NCBI RefSeq assembly: GCF_027887165.1
Contig: NC_077232.1
Span: 606,315-670,314, forward strand
Direction: 5' to 3'
Source: Monodelphis domestica
Lineage: Eukaryota > Chordata > Mammalia > Didelphimorphia > Didelphidae
Length of the DNA: 64,000 nt
Shown one piece after another: positions 1 through 14,390 of the stretch; the stretch's first letter is position 1; every line of letters starts with the position of its first letter. The notes below the pieces were generated by a model. That model was given only the letters and a program-made list of their open reading frames with translations, was not told the origin of the DNA and did not search any database. The translations under genes were made by a program, and so were the position numbers.

Positions 1-964
1 CTGGGCAAGTCCTTCCATTGCTCTTGGCCTCCATCTTTTCATCTGCAAAATGGGGCTGAAGCTGGCCCCCCTTACAGAAACAGAACTTGAGGGGTGGACA
101 GGGACCCCCGTCTGTCCAGACCCCAGGCCGCCCCTGCCCTCACCGCACGGGGTATCCTGGACGTACCCTCTGTGCCAGCTCCTTGGGCCGGCCCCACTTC
201 TGCAGCCTGTCTGCCGGGGGGCCAGGAGACGTGACCTTCTTCTCCAGGGTGGCCCCTGGCGCCTCTCTGCCCCGCTCGTCCCCCTTCCCTTTGAGGCCTG
301 CCCCGAGAAGGGACTCGGGAGCCCTCCTGGCCTTCGGACCCCTTCCAGAGACGGCCAGACCGAGGGCCCGGGGGCAGACACTGGCAAGGAAAGGACTTCC
401 GGCAGCTGCTCTGGAACCATCTCCCCATCCGAAGGGACAGGGAGGACCACGGCTGGGCATTCCCACCTGGGGAAACTCCCTGAGCTGCAGCCTCACTGGT
501 GCCACCCTGGAGCACCCAAAGGGCCCCTCGCCAGGCTGCCCCTCCTCAGAGGGCGTCGTGCCCGGGGCCCCTGAGGGGGCACACAGGGACTGGCAGGGAC
601 CATGCCAGGTTTCAGGGAAAGTGCCCAAGGTCACCGAGCTAGGCGGTGAGTGGCAGAGCCCTAGCGGGCATGCAATGCCCACAGCCTGGCACGGGGCCAG
701 GCATGTGATGGGCAGATGAGGCCTCGCTTCGAGCCGTGGCAGCCTTGGGGAAAGCCTGGCGGGGCGGCGGGGACCCGGGGCTCTCTGCCCCCTCGGCTCC
801 CGTGACAGTGGCTGGCCCCCAGCCCAGGTATCTGAGCGGGCCAGGGCCGGGCGGTGCCCTGCCCCCTTGTGTGCACGGAATGTGCTCAGGAGGGAGTCGG
901 CCTGTGCCCACACTGCCCGCCCCGCTGGGCATCGCCGGCTTCTCAGCTCCTCGTCTCCCTCCAG
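1..964 (+). other. PNPLA2: PNPLA2 intron (5' part outside window)
   Basis: GC-rich intron sequence upstream of the first visible PNPLA2 coding exon. No exon with the patatin glycine-rich loop or the Gly-X-Ser-Gly lipase motif is found here, so the exon with the start codon and catalytic serine must lie left of the window. The first 60 bases resemble the 3' part of a MIR-like SINE (CATCTGCAAAATGGGG). Nothing else recognisable is seen. Confidence 0.75.
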
Positions 965-4029
<3,065 letters not shown>

Positions 4030-4298
4030 GAGGCCCCTCCAGCCCTCTGCCCCAGGGGGCCCAGTGCCAGCCCGTGCCTTATTTTCCCTGCCTGCCCCAT
4101 TAGCTCTTTGGAGGTTGAGGCTCTCCGAGGAAGCAGAAGCAAGAAGGCCTGGCGTCTGGCCCTGCGTGGGGGGCAGCTGGCCCTGGAGAGCAGCGCTAGG
4201 CTGCCTGTGCCTCCTCCCTTCTGTCTTCCTGAACACTGTATGCAGAACTATTTATTTTGGTGGAAATAGTTGTAATAAAGGCTGAAGCCCAGGCCTGC
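4030..4298 (+). promoter_or_regulatory. PNPLA2: PNPLA2 3' UTR and poly(A) signal
   Basis: A canonical AATAAA at 4274-4279 follows the stop by about 245 bases, giving a 3' UTR near 265 bases. A second AATAAA at 4388-4393 could serve as a backup. TATTTATTTTGG just upstream resembles an AU-rich element. Confidence 0.8.
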
Positions 4299-4599
4299 TG
4301 CCTCATTCCTGGGCCGGCATAGGAGCCGGCTTCGAATCCTGCCCAGGTGCTCTGGGCCAGGAAATGCCTGCAGGCTCCCCAAGAGGGAATAAAGCGCAGG
4401 GGGAGGCCGGGTTTGGGGGCCCCCCTGGCCGGCCCCTCCCTGTGGCATGGTGCCAGGAAAAGGGGGTGGGAGGCAGCTCTGGCCTCGGTTTCCCCGGCTG
4501 TCTGCTGCCGCGATAACGGTGTCCAGGCAGGAGACCGGCCGAGCCTGCTGGGCCGGTCCCAGGCCCCTCGCTGTGTCCCGAGGCCAAGCTTTCTGGTTG

Positions 4600-5640
4600 G
4601 ACCTGATTCATTTGGGCGCCCCTCCCCCTCCGTCCTTCCCCTCCCCCTCCTGGCACCCGTCTCCCAGCTCCGGCCGGCCGGAGAGCAGCAGCTCGGGCGA
4701 GCTCAGCCCGCACCGGGCCGCACCGGGCCGCCAGGTGGGCACTCGGGGGGCGCCGCCGGCGGGCGGGCGGGCGGAGCTCCTCTCCGCTCCCGTCGCTGGG
4801 GCTGGGCCGGCCCTCTCTGCCCCCTCCCCCTTTCCGGGAGGAACCGCCGCCGCCGCCAGCTCAGGCTCCCGGGCTCCCCTCCTGACCGCCCCGGACCCCG
4901 GGCAGGGCGGCGGGGTGAGGGGCGCTGCTGGGCACCGGCGCCGGCCTTCCGCCCCGAGAACCCAGAAAGCCCTACTCTACCTCAGTTTCCCCCCTCCCGG
5001 AGCGCAGGTAAGGGGATCCCGGCCCTTCCGCTCTGCTCCCTCCCACACGCAGCGGCAGGTGCACACCGGGCCGAGGGTGCGGCCGAAAAAGCACCGGGGG
5101 TGCCCCGCCCGCGGGCAGAGGGGGAGAGAGGCCGCTCCGGGGAAACTGAGTCAGCCTAGACCCCCGGCCAGGAGCACGGCTCTGGGCCGCCTCGGGGCTG
5201 TGATTGGAGGGGAGCCGGCTTTGCCTTGCAAATGGCCGGGGGCGGTGGGGGCGGGGGCGGGCCGGCGATCTCTGGCCTCTCCGCGGAACAGCCCCTCCCT
5301 GCGGGATCCTTAACCCATTCTTGTCCCGGGGCGGGGTGGGAGCTGCAGCCCGGAGCTCCTGGGAGGCCTCCGAGTGCCGCCCCGCCCCGCCCCCATATTT
5401 ACCGGTCCTACTGTGCGCCGGCCCTAACCCGCTGCCTCCCTGCGGGGGGCGCTCCGGGCCCTCCTCGGACTCCCCTTTCGTCCGGCCTCCGGGCGAACTC
5501 TGAGGGAGAACCTGGGACGAGCTGTGGCGGGAGGGGGGCGACAACGAGCCCCCCAGGGGCGCGCGCTGCTGGGGACCGGCTGGGCCGGAGGCGACCCTGA
5601 CGGTGTCCGATGGCAGCAGGAGACCACGGCTGAGTCCGGC
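4600..5640 (+). promoter_or_regulatory. CRACR2B: CpG-rich CRACR2B promoter and 5' UTR region
   Basis: GC-rich, CpG-dense sequence between the PNPLA2 3' end and the CRACR2B start. Recognisable sites are an AP-1 consensus TGAGTCA (5147-5153), an inverted CCAAT box ATTGG (5203-5207) and several GC boxes (for example near 5230-5260). No TATA box at a convincing position. The transcription start is not determined; 5500-5600 is my best guess. Confidence 0.6.
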
Positions 5641-8600
5641 ATGGCCAGCCCCGGCAGGGAGGAGGAGGACGGGGGCGGCGGCCTACTGGGCGGTGCCGGC
5701 GCCCCCGCGGAGAGGCTGGCCAAGGCGAGCGAGCTCTTCCTCCTCTGTGACAAGGAGGCCAAGGGCTTCATCACCAGAGCGGACCTGCAGGTGAGCCCCC
5801 ATGCCCCTCCCCTCCCCGCGCCCCCTCAGTGCCCCCCCGCGCCCCCTCAGTGCCCCTCCCCCTCCCCGCGCCCCCTCAGTGCCCCCCTCCCCCCGCGCCC
5901 CCTCAGTGCCCCCCCCCCGCGCCCCCTCAGTGCCCCTCCCCTCCCCGAGCCCCCTCAGTGCCCCCCCTCCCCGCGCCCCCTCAGTGCCCCTCCCCCTCCC
6001 CGCGCCCCCTCAGTGCCCCTCCCCTCCCCGCGCCCCCTCAGTGCCCCTCCCCTCCTCAGTGCCCCCCCTCCCCCGCAGAGGCTGCAGCACGAGCTCCCCC
6101 TGACCCCGGAGCAGCTGGACGGGGTGTTCGAGAGCCTGGACCGCGGGCACACCGGCTTCCTGACTCCCCGAGAGTTCAGCCTGGGCCTGGGTGAGCCGGC
6201 AGGGAGGGCGGCTTCCTCCATTCCCGGCAGGAAACAGGAAAGCTGGGGGGCGGCTGACCCGCAGCCTCTCCTTGCAGGCGCCTTTCTGGGAGCCGAGGAC
6301 GTGCCGCCGGGCTCCCCGGACACGGAGACCTTCGAGTCAGGCTGGGGCCCCAGACGGGCAGATGGGGAGGAGGAGGAGGAGGGGGGGGGGCCTTTCTGGG
6401 CCTCCATGGAGCAGCTGGGGGCCGCCCCCGCCCTCAGAGAGTGAGTCTGTTTCCCTGGGAGCCCCAAGCAGGCTCTCCCCGGCACTGGGCAAACATTGGT
6501 GGGTGCTGGAGATCCTCACCCCGATCTGGGGGTCTTAGTGGCCCCTGGGCAAGTCACGTGGCCTCTTCTGCCATTAGAAAGGGGAGTCTGGCCGAGGAAG
6601 GCGCCAGCCTCAGCTCTAGGGGGGCTCTGGGCCATTGCCTTGCAGGGCAGCCCTCTAGGGGTCTCCCGGGTCCCCCACCCCCTTCCCTGTGCAGGGAGAC
6701 CCTTGCTCTGCTCAGCCCCATTGACAGGAAGGAGCAGTCCCTGGGGGGCCTTTCAGCCGGCCTCGGGGGTGGAGAGGGGGAACAGCATGACTCGCACCCA
6801 CATCCCTCCAGGCAGCAGGAGGTGCGGGCTCTGTGGGTGCGGCTGCACAGGGAGCACCCGGATCTCCTGAGCACCTTCGAAGACGTCCTGGTGCACGCGT
6901 CCTCCTGCCTGGGGGAGGCAGCGCGGGAGAGGGAGACCGTGGAGCAGGCTCTGTGGAGGTGAGCGATGCCCAGGGCCGGGCGTGGGCCCGTGGGCTGGGG
7001 GGCCTTGGCCAGCCCGCCCGTCCGTCCGTCCGTCCGCAGGCGTGAGAGCGACCACGAGAAGGAGATCCGGTGCCTGTACGAGGAGCTGGAGCAGCAGATC
7101 CACGCGGAACGCCAGCGGCTGCAGAGCCAGGTGCGAGGCGGCGCCCCGCCGGAGGACCCCCTTCCCCCGCAGGAGGCCGGGCTGACTGGAGGGAGGGGGT
7201 CCCCGTCCCCGGGCTTGGGGCGGCCGTGACACCGCCCCCCTGGGTCCCCTTCAGGACTCCTCCCAGCAGGACCGGCTCAGCCACCTGGCGCAGGAGCTGC
7301 AGAGCAGGGACCAGGAGCTGGAGCGGGCCGGCCGGCGGCACAGAGAGGTGAGGGCACGGGGGGCGGGCGCGGGGGCCTGAGCGGCCCCCTCTGGCCTGCG
7401 GGTGGAGGCAGAGCAATTGTGTGTGGGGCCTCCGTGGGAGGAAGGTCCGCCGTGGCTGCGGCATCACCCAGAGGCTTCACGTGGTGACCCGGAGTCCGAG
7501 TCCCCCAGAGGTGGTCAAGGCGGGCAGTGCCCACGGGTGCAGCTGCTCGGGACCCTCCGCCCCCTCCCCGTGGCGTGTGGAGACGTCATTCACGTTTTGG
7601 CCCTTCTGTTTTCGGGCAAACTGCTGTTCTGTCTCGCCCCATCTCCGGCCTCCCAAGCCCATCCTGGGGGCCTGCATTTATTAGGGCCTGTTTAAGCCTT
7701 TTCCTTTCCCCTCGGTGGGGCCCGCGGAGCCTCGTCCTCGCCTGCCTCCCTTCGGATCCTGCCTGTCCTCTGGACTGATCCCAGCTCGGGCCCTGGGAAG
7801 CCTCAGTGGGTGCCTTGTCTGTGCCGGCCTCAAGATGACCTTCTTGGGCCCTTCTCTTGGGATCTGGCTGTGCACCCACTTCCTGGATTCGCATAATCGA
7901 GGCGCTGCCTCACCCCAAGCCCCACCCCGCGTCCCGAGAGATGTGACACTCCAGCAAGTCTCCCTGCAGGATCACGTCCTTTCCTTTTTGGACGAACCAG
8001 TTCATCCCGGCCCGACGCAGGTTCCGTGAAGCCCTCCTGGCCTCTTTGGGTGATTGCTGCGTCCTTTTTGCAACGGCCACTGACTGTCCCTTTAACAGGA
8101 TGTCCGCATCTTGCTGGCAGCACAGACTCCCCAGCCTGAACCCCTTTTTGAACATCGAGACCCCAGCTGCCCGGTGGTCCACGGAGGGGGGCAGTGGCAG
8201 CCCTTCCAGGGGCTGGTCCTTTTAATGCCTGGAGCTGGGCCAGTCGTTTGGTCATCCAAGGCCCCCCGTGTCCTCTCGTTCTCCTACAAGCCCCCCTTCT
8301 GGTGCAGCTCCAAGACATTCTTTTGGGCAAAGAGAAGCCAGTTAAGATCAGAGCCGCTTGGCCATCCCTCCCTCACCCAAGTGGGGATGCTGGCATTTCT
8401 GTCACCTTCCTCTTTCCCTGGGGGCTCAGAGCCCAGCCCTGCCTGCCCTCAGTCAGCTTCCTCCCGAGATGGTCCAGGAAAGCAGGCTTCGCTTCCCAGC
8501 TCCTTCGGTGGCAGCCCAGCTCTTCCCTGCTCTTCCTTCTTGCCTCTTCCTGGCTGTCATGTCCCGCAGGCCTGCACCTGTGCAGCCCGTCTAAATCCAG

Positions 8601-10622
8601 GTCGGGCCAGTGCCCTTGTGTCTCCACTGCTCTCCTTTCCCCTCCTCTTCCTCCCTTCTTTTTAAAGGAAGAGCTTTAAGCATGGCTCTAAAAAATCATT
8701 CTTGGCTTAGAAACAAAGAAAAGTCATTAAGCGAAAACCCCCCGTGTTGGCCAGTGTAGACCAGCCAGCCCCCAGACCGGTGTCTCTTGCCAGGAGCGGA
8801 GATGCAGCCTCCCTCTGAGGGCTCTGGGGTCCGGGTGGTGCCTCGGCTCCCATGGAGCCACTACCAGCTCCCCTGCGTCCTCTCCCTTGCTGCCACAGAC
8901 AAGGGTGCTGGGGATCCTCTGGGCCACTGCGGTCCCATCACCAGATGCCTCAGAGACCCTCTGCTTGCCCCAATTTCCACACATCTGGGCGTCCTTCTGG
9001 GGGGGAGGGGTGGACGCTGCGGGCCTCCCACTGAGCACAGCCATTCTTGTCCTGTGGCGCCTCGTGGGGGGGGGGCAGCCATGTGGGACCATCTTCAGGA
9101 TTTCTGTCTAGAGATTTCTGACTTCTCCTTTGACTTGGCCCTTCCCTCTCTGTCCTCTTAAGCCATGGAGCCAGAGGGCGCGGGTTCCAGTGGCAAGACT
9201 TTGGACAGTCCTCGTCTGAGACACGGAGGGGTTCCCTCGGCCTCGAGGCTCCCCTGAGCCCAGCAGCCATGGCAGGCTGGCTCTTTCCTCCGAGACTCCC
9301 CTCATGTCCACCCCAGCAACCCAGGCCCCCGAGGACCCGATCAGCGGCAGACACTGGCCCCCCTCCCGGCCACCGCTTTGCCGGCCGGCCTCTGGCCAGC
9401 CCAGGCTCCCTGCCCTCAGCTGCCCCCAACGTGCCCTCCGTGCCAGCTGGCCCAGCTCAGCCGGCTTCACGTCAAATCTCTCCTGGGCGGCCTTTGGGGC
9501 ACTTCGTGCCCAGCCTCCTCCCCACTTTCCCACCACTTCGCCCCACCGCCGCGCCCCAGGAGCTCTCCTGCCTTAGAGCGCTTGGCAGGTCTGATTCTGA
9601 GACTGGAGGGAAGGGGTTAAAAAAGAAAGAAAGAAGCATTGGGGCAGCCAGGCCTGGAGGCAGGAGTCCTGGGTTCAGATCTGGCTTCAGATCCTTCCTG
9701 CTCGGGGACCCCTGGCGCTCTCATCCTCAGCCTCTTAAAAGAAAACATCCACCTGCTCCCAGCCTCCTTCCGTCTCGGCGGTCTCTAGCGATGCTCCTTG
9801 GTTGCTGCTCTCTCCCTGGCGCTCTGCTCAGGCTCCCGGGGGCCATGGCCGGGCGAGGGGAAGCCTGCTGCCCAGAGCCCACCCTGGGCCCTTCTTGCGG
9901 CCTGGAAAGCGGGGAGAGAGGAAGGTAGTAGCTGCCCCCCCCCCCCCCAAGGCTCCAAGCCAGGCTGGCTCTTCCTTCCCCCCAGCTAGAGCAGCAGCTG
10001 GAGCAGCGGACCTCTGAGCAGCTGGAGACACGCCTTCGCAACGCCCAGCTCTGGCTGGCCAATGAGGAGCTTCGGGCCCAGCTGGAGCAGAGCCGGGCCC
10101 AGCTGGAGGCTGCCCACGAGCAGCTGCTTCGCCTGCGGCAGGAGGCCCGGGCCCAGGAGGAGGAGAAGCACAGGTGCTTGGCCTTTCCCGGCCGCTTGGG
10201 GGGAGGGGGAGCAGGCCTCGAGGGCCCGGCCAGGGGCATTGGCGGGTGAGGGGTGCTGGGACGGCCCAGTCACCCCCCTGGCCCACAGGGACGTCGTCAT
10301 GGTGTCCAGGAACATGCAGAAGGAGAAGCACAGCCTCCACCGGCAGCTGGAGCTCCTCAGGTGAGTTGGGGCATCCCTCCCTCTTTAGCCTCTGTGGCTC
10401 CCTTTTCTGTAGAGCCTCCCCCTCCCCCTGCTGAGACCCCTCCCATCCCCCCCCAGGGACCTGAACCGAAGGCTGCGGGACGAGAGAGACGCCTTCGAGG
10501 CCAAGAAGCTGGGCAGCGGGCGGAGGAGGAAGGCCGTGGCGCCCCCTGGCTGTGGCTGCTGCGCCTGTGACGGCTCCCCCCGTCCCCCCGTGCCGGGCCG
10601 GCCGGGCGCCCACCCCCAATAA
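5641..10622 (+). CDS. CRACR2B: CRACR2B (EFCAB4A), EF-hand and coiled-coil regulator of CRAC channels
   Basis: Nine coding exons: 5641-5790, 6079-6190, 6278-6440, 6812-6958, 7040-7130, 7255-7347, 9986-10173, 10289-10360, 10457-10622. They join in phase into 393 codons plus TAA; human is about 399. Start [10 protein letters not shown] matches human MASPG. Two EF-hand-like loops lie near residues 38-49 ([12 protein letters not shown], degenerate) and 74-85 ([12 protein letters not shown], nearly canonical), then an acidic linker with five Glu, then a long coiled coil (exons 7040 to 10360), ending in a Cys-rich tail (GCGCCAC). The family helps couple STIM1 to ORAI1 at plasma-membrane contact sites. 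Intron 1 is a tandem repeat and the intron 7348-9985 is 2.6 kb. The stop codon TAA lies inside AATAAA, so the 3' UTR must be very short. The tail after residue 355 is poorly conserved, so the last exon is the least certain. Confidence 0.93.
5800..6072 (+). repeat. C-rich tandem repeat filling CRACR2B intron 1
   Basis: About ten imperfect copies of a 20-32 bp unit built from CGCGCCCCCTCAGTGCCCC plus variable CCTCCCC runs. It fills the 288-bp intron almost from donor to acceptor. Each copy contains CCCCTCAGTG, which resembles a 3' splice site (pyrimidine tract plus CAG). Confidence 0.88.
7348..9985 (+). other. CRACR2B: CRACR2B intron of 2.6 kb
   Basis: Separates exons 7255-7347 and 9986-10173. 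No extra exon is recognised. It holds a SINE fragment near 9636-9740 (GGGGCAGCCAGGCCTGGAGG onward) and an unidentified minus-strand open frame at 7910-8182. Confidence 0.7.
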
Positions 10623-10623
10623 A
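10618..10623 (+). promoter_or_regulatory. CRACR2B: CRACR2B poly(A) signal overlapping the stop codon
   Basis: The last codons read CAC CCC CAA TAA, so AATAAA (10618-10623) contains the stop TAA (10620-10622). No other hexamer is near. Cleavage 10-30 bases downstream would leave a 3' UTR of only about 15-35 bases. Confidence 0.75.
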
Positions 10624-10899
10624 CCTGTGACAGCAGCGGGCGTCCCTTGGCATGTCTGGGCAGCGATGGGCCGGGCGGGAGGAGCTGCTCTCGGCCCCGT
10701 TCTACGGGGGGTAACTGAGGCACGGGTCCCGGATCCCACGGCCTTTAGGCGGCACGCGTGAAGCCAGGTCCGCCCGAGTCGGAGGCCCTGCGGCCCCGCC
10801 CCATCCTCAGGCTGGGGAAGCGCAAGAAGCCCCACTGTGTGCAAACGCTGTTAGGCGCCTACTGTGTGCCGGGGGCGAGCTCTCCCGCCGGTCCCGGAC

Positions 10900-11700
10900 T
10901 CCTAATCCGGCCCCCCGTAGTGCAAGTGACGCGGGGGGGGGGGGGGGCGGAGGAACTCCCCCCGGCTACTTTGTGAGCGGCGCAGACTGGGCGGCGGCGG
11001 CGGCGGCGGCGGGGGCCGGGCCTGGGCCGGCCGGGGCGGGGTCTGGCCGGGGCGGGGTCTGGCTGGGGCCTGGGCCGGAGGCAGCACATTCCGTCCCGTC
11101 CGCGTCCCGTCCCTCCGCCGCCTCCTCCGCGCTCCGAGCCGCACGCAGTGGGTGAGGGTCCTGGGCCGGGCTGGGGGGCGGGGAGGGAGGGATGGGGGGG
11201 GCCAGAGCCGCGGGGCCGGGCCTACGGGCGGAGGGGATCGAGAGGAGGCTCGGGCCTGCTTCCCGGGCTCCCCGCCCGCTCGGCCTCAGGGGCGATCCCT
11301 CCCGCCTCAGTTTCCCTGCGCCAGGCCGGGAGGGAGGGGCCCCCGGGAGAAAGGGCGAGTTTGCTCCGTTGGGCCTCCGCCCTCGGGAAGCCCTCCCTGA
11401 CTGCAGCCCTTTCCCGAGTTTCCCCACCTTCACCTTGGCTGCGGCCTTCTCTGTTTTGCTGGGCAGGACGGCCGGGATGAAGTCATGCTCCGCCCCCGCC
11501 CTAGGGCCATCAGTGACCGCCCTGGTCATCCCCGGGGAACGCTGGGGTGGGGCGGAGGGCCGGGTCTGGGTGCCGAACAACTATTTGGCCCCCTCCGCCG
11601 GCCTTCCGCAGCCCGGTGGGCCCCGCCCCGGGACCTCCCCAAGCCCCCTCCCGCCGGGCGGCCCGGGGGCACTCGGGAGAAGGCGGGCGGGGAGGGGCTT
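10900..11700 (+). promoter_or_regulatory. CD151: CD151 CpG island with non-coding exon 1
   Basis: CpG-dense block with GC boxes (GGGGCGGGG near 11035-11060), a CGG tract at 10991-11012, and a good donor CAGTGG|GTGAGG with its GT at 11152-11153. The coding exon begins with an acceptor six bases before ATG, so a non-coding first exon ending near 11151 is expected from the family gene structure. The transcription start is not defined. CRACR2B ends only about 300 bases upstream. Confidence 0.6.
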
Positions 11701-12103
11701 CCCGGCAGCCTGCTGGTCTACAGTCCCGGGGAGGAGAGGGTGGAAGGGGCTCTGCTGCCACCGGGGGAAACTGAGGCAGACAGGCAGCTAAGCCTGTCAG
11801 GGGCGCGAGCCCCTGAGGCGAGAGCTGCTAAAGGGCTGTCCCCACCCTCTGGGTCAGTGGGCACATTTGAGCCAGAGGAACTCCTGTCGCTCCGTGTAGT
11901 AGAGCCAGGAAGGTCCGGGTTCGAGTTCGGCCCAGAAGAGGTGGTTTGGTCGGGAAGCTTCTCCTACAGAGCAGGAGACTGGAATGGGCTGGGGGGGGCG
12001 GGGCGGCTTCTGGGCTCCTCCCCCTCCCCCAGGACCAGGCCCTTCCTGCCCTGCTCCGCCGTCCCACCCTCAGGCTTCCTTTTCCCGGCCGCCTCAGGTC
12101 AGG

Positions 12104-14036
12104 ATGGGCGAGTATAACGAGAAGAAGGAGACCTGCGGCACCATCTGCCTCAAGTACCTGCTCTTCACCTTCAACTGCTGCTTCTGGGTGAGGAGGGGGG
12201 CCGGCGGGGAGGGGGGGATCTGGCCCTGCCCCCCCTGACCACCGCTCCCCGCAGCTGGCCGGCCTGGCTGTCATGGCGGTGGGCGTCTGGACGCTGGCCC
12301 TCAAGAGCGACTACATCAGCCTGCTGGCTTCCAACACGTACCTGGCCACGGCCTACATCCTGGTGGTGGCCGGGGCCGTGGTCATGGTGACTGGCGTCCT
12401 GGGCTGCTGCGCCACCTTCAAGGAGAGGAGGAACCTGCTGCGCCTGGTGAGCCCCTCCCCCCAGGCCTTCGGGGGCGCCCGGCTCCCCCCTGTGCCCAGC
12501 CTTGCCCTTGGGGTGCCCCCCGGAGCCCCCTCAGCGCCATCTCCTTCCTCAGTACTTCCTCCTGCTCTTCGTCATCTTTGTGCTGGAGGTCATCGCCGGC
12601 ATCCTGGCCTACATCTACTACCAGCAGGTATGAGGGGGCCCAGTGGGGGGTGTACCTGGTGGCTCAGCCGCGCCTCACGGCCCCCCCTCTCCCTCCCGGG
12701 ATTCCAGCTGAGCTTCGAGCTGAAGGATAACCTCAAGAACACCATGGTCCAGAAGTACCAGCAGCCAGGCCATGAGGGGGTCACCGGGGCCGTGGACAGC
12801 CTACAGCAGAAGGTGGGAGTCAGGGGCTCCCCCAGCCTATCCTCGTCCTTGTCTCCGACACGAGTGTGGCCCCGTCCCTGTCTCCCCCCCCCCCATCCTG
12901 TCCCCATCTCCCCCACCACCGTGGCTCCATCCCTGTCTCCCCCTCCCTCCGTGGCTCTGTCTCCCCCCTCTCCGTGGCCCCATCCCATCTCCCCCCATGG
13001 TCATGTCCCTGTGTGTCCCCCCCCCCCCCCGTGGCCGTGTCCCCTTCTCTCTCCCCCCATCCCTGTCTCCATCCCCCCCTCTGTGGCCCTGTCTCTGTCT
13101 CTCTGCCCCCCTCCTTGGCCCTGTCCCTGTCTCTCTGGCCCCTTCCCTGCCTCTCTGCCCCCCTCCGTGGCCGTCCCTGACTCCCCCTCTCCGTGGCCCT
13201 GTCCCTGTCTCCGCCCCCCTCCATGGCCCTGTCCCTGTCTCTCTGCCCCCCTCCGTGGCTCTGTCCCTCTCTGGCCCCCCTCCGTGGCCCCTTCCCTGTC
13301 TCTCCGGCCCCTGACTCCCCCTCTCTGTGGCCCTGTCTCTGTCTCTCTGCCCCTCTCCATGGCCCTGTCCCTGACTCCCCCCCTCCGTGGCCCTGTCCCT
13401 GTCTCTCTGCCCCTCTCCATGGCCCTGTCCCTCTCTGGCCCCATCTCTGTCTCTCCGCCCCCCTCCGTGGCCCCTTCCCTGTCTCTCCGGCCCCTTCCGT
13501 GGCCCTGTCCCTGACTCCCCCACCCCGTGGCCCCTTCACTCTGGCCTCCCCTCTGCCCCCCCCTCCAGTTCAAGTGCTGCGGGAGCAACAACTCTCAGGA
13601 CTGGCAGGAGAGCACGTGGATCCAGTCGGGGGAGGCCGAGGGTCGCAAGTTCCCTGACAGCTGCTGTAAGACGGTGGTGAGGGGCTGCGGGCAGCGGGAC
13701 CACGCGTCCAACATCTACAAGGTGGAGGTAGGAGGGGCCGTGGGGGGCGGAGGGACACAGGGCCGGCCTTCACGCCTCCTCAGGGCCTCCTCCTCAGAGG
13801 CTTCCCTCCCCAGGGTGGCTGCATCACCAAGCTGGAGAGGTTCATTCAGGAGCACCTGAGGATCATCGGGGCGGTGGGCCTGGGCATTGCGTGTGTCCAG
13901 GTAAGGGGCAGCTGGCTGGACCGGGTGGGACGCTGCCCAGCAGCCCCTGCGACCCCCCTCCTCTGCTTCTCCCCAGATCTTTGGGATGATCGTCACCTGC
14001 TGCCTGTACAAGAGCCTGAAGCTGGAGCACTACTAG
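12104..14036 (+). CDS. CD151: CD151, tetraspanin-24
   Basis: Seven coding exons, all introns phase 0: 12104-12187, 12255-12446, 12553-12627, 12708-12812, 13569-13727, 13814-13900, 13977-14036 (TAG). Product is 253 residues, exactly the human length. Four membrane segments; small loop after TM1; large loop carrying [10 protein letters not shown] (tetraspanin CCG, with the N-glycosylation sequon NNS), PDSCC, and GCGQRDHA containing the QRD triplet needed for binding integrin alpha3beta1. Membrane-proximal cysteines for palmitoylation are kept (TCGTIC, GCC, TCC). C-terminus [10 protein letters not shown] retains a YxxPhi sorting motif (human YRSL). It organises laminin-binding integrins at the cell surface in basement-membrane adhesion. 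The start is fixed by identity with human MGEFNEKK. Confidence 0.98.
12840..13555 (+). repeat. Minisatellite filling a CD151 intron
   Basis: Imperfect tandem copies of a roughly 30-60 bp C/T-rich unit with motifs CCCCTCCGTGGCCCTGTCCC and TGTCTCTCTGCCCC. It occupies nearly all of the 756-bp intron between exons 12708-12812 and 13569-13727, leaving a pyrimidine-rich stretch before the acceptor CCCTCCAG. Long open frames on both strands through it are repeat artefacts. Confidence 0.9.
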
Positions 14037-14390
14037 TGGCGTCTGCAGGCCTGGGGCGGCTAGCGGCCTCCCTGCTAACTTATTGCCGGCTCCCTTTCCC
14101 TTTCCCTTTCCTTCCCCGAGCTGTTGCCCTGGCGGCAGCCCCCTCCCTCCGCCTCCATGGGACCCCGGGGGAGTCGGGTGCCTTGGCCGGCTGCCTGGGA
14201 GGCCCCTTCCCCAGCTCCAAGTCTCTCAGCTGGTTCGTTAAAGTCTCCTCCTGGGCCCTTTCTTGGGGGTGGGGAAGGTCCGGTCCTGCCCAGCGGCCTC
14301 CCCTGACCTACGGCCCCCTCCTGCCTTCCACAAGGGCTGCCCCCCAGCTGCTTCTTGAAATAAAGTTCTTTTGTACTTCTGGACTGGATG
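14037..14390 (+). promoter_or_regulatory. CD151: CD151 3' UTR and poly(A) signal
   Basis: AATAAA at 14359-14364 followed by a GT-rich segment (TTCTTTTGTACTTCTGG) gives a 3' UTR of about 345 bases. The convergent POLR2L transcript ends about 370 bases to the right, so the two do not overlap if both signals are used. Confidence 0.85.

Noticed and set aside
12273-13680. Pro/Ser/Leu-rich frames across CD151
   Set aside because: They read through a donor into the intron minisatellite; the true exons are spliced and give the 253-residue protein.
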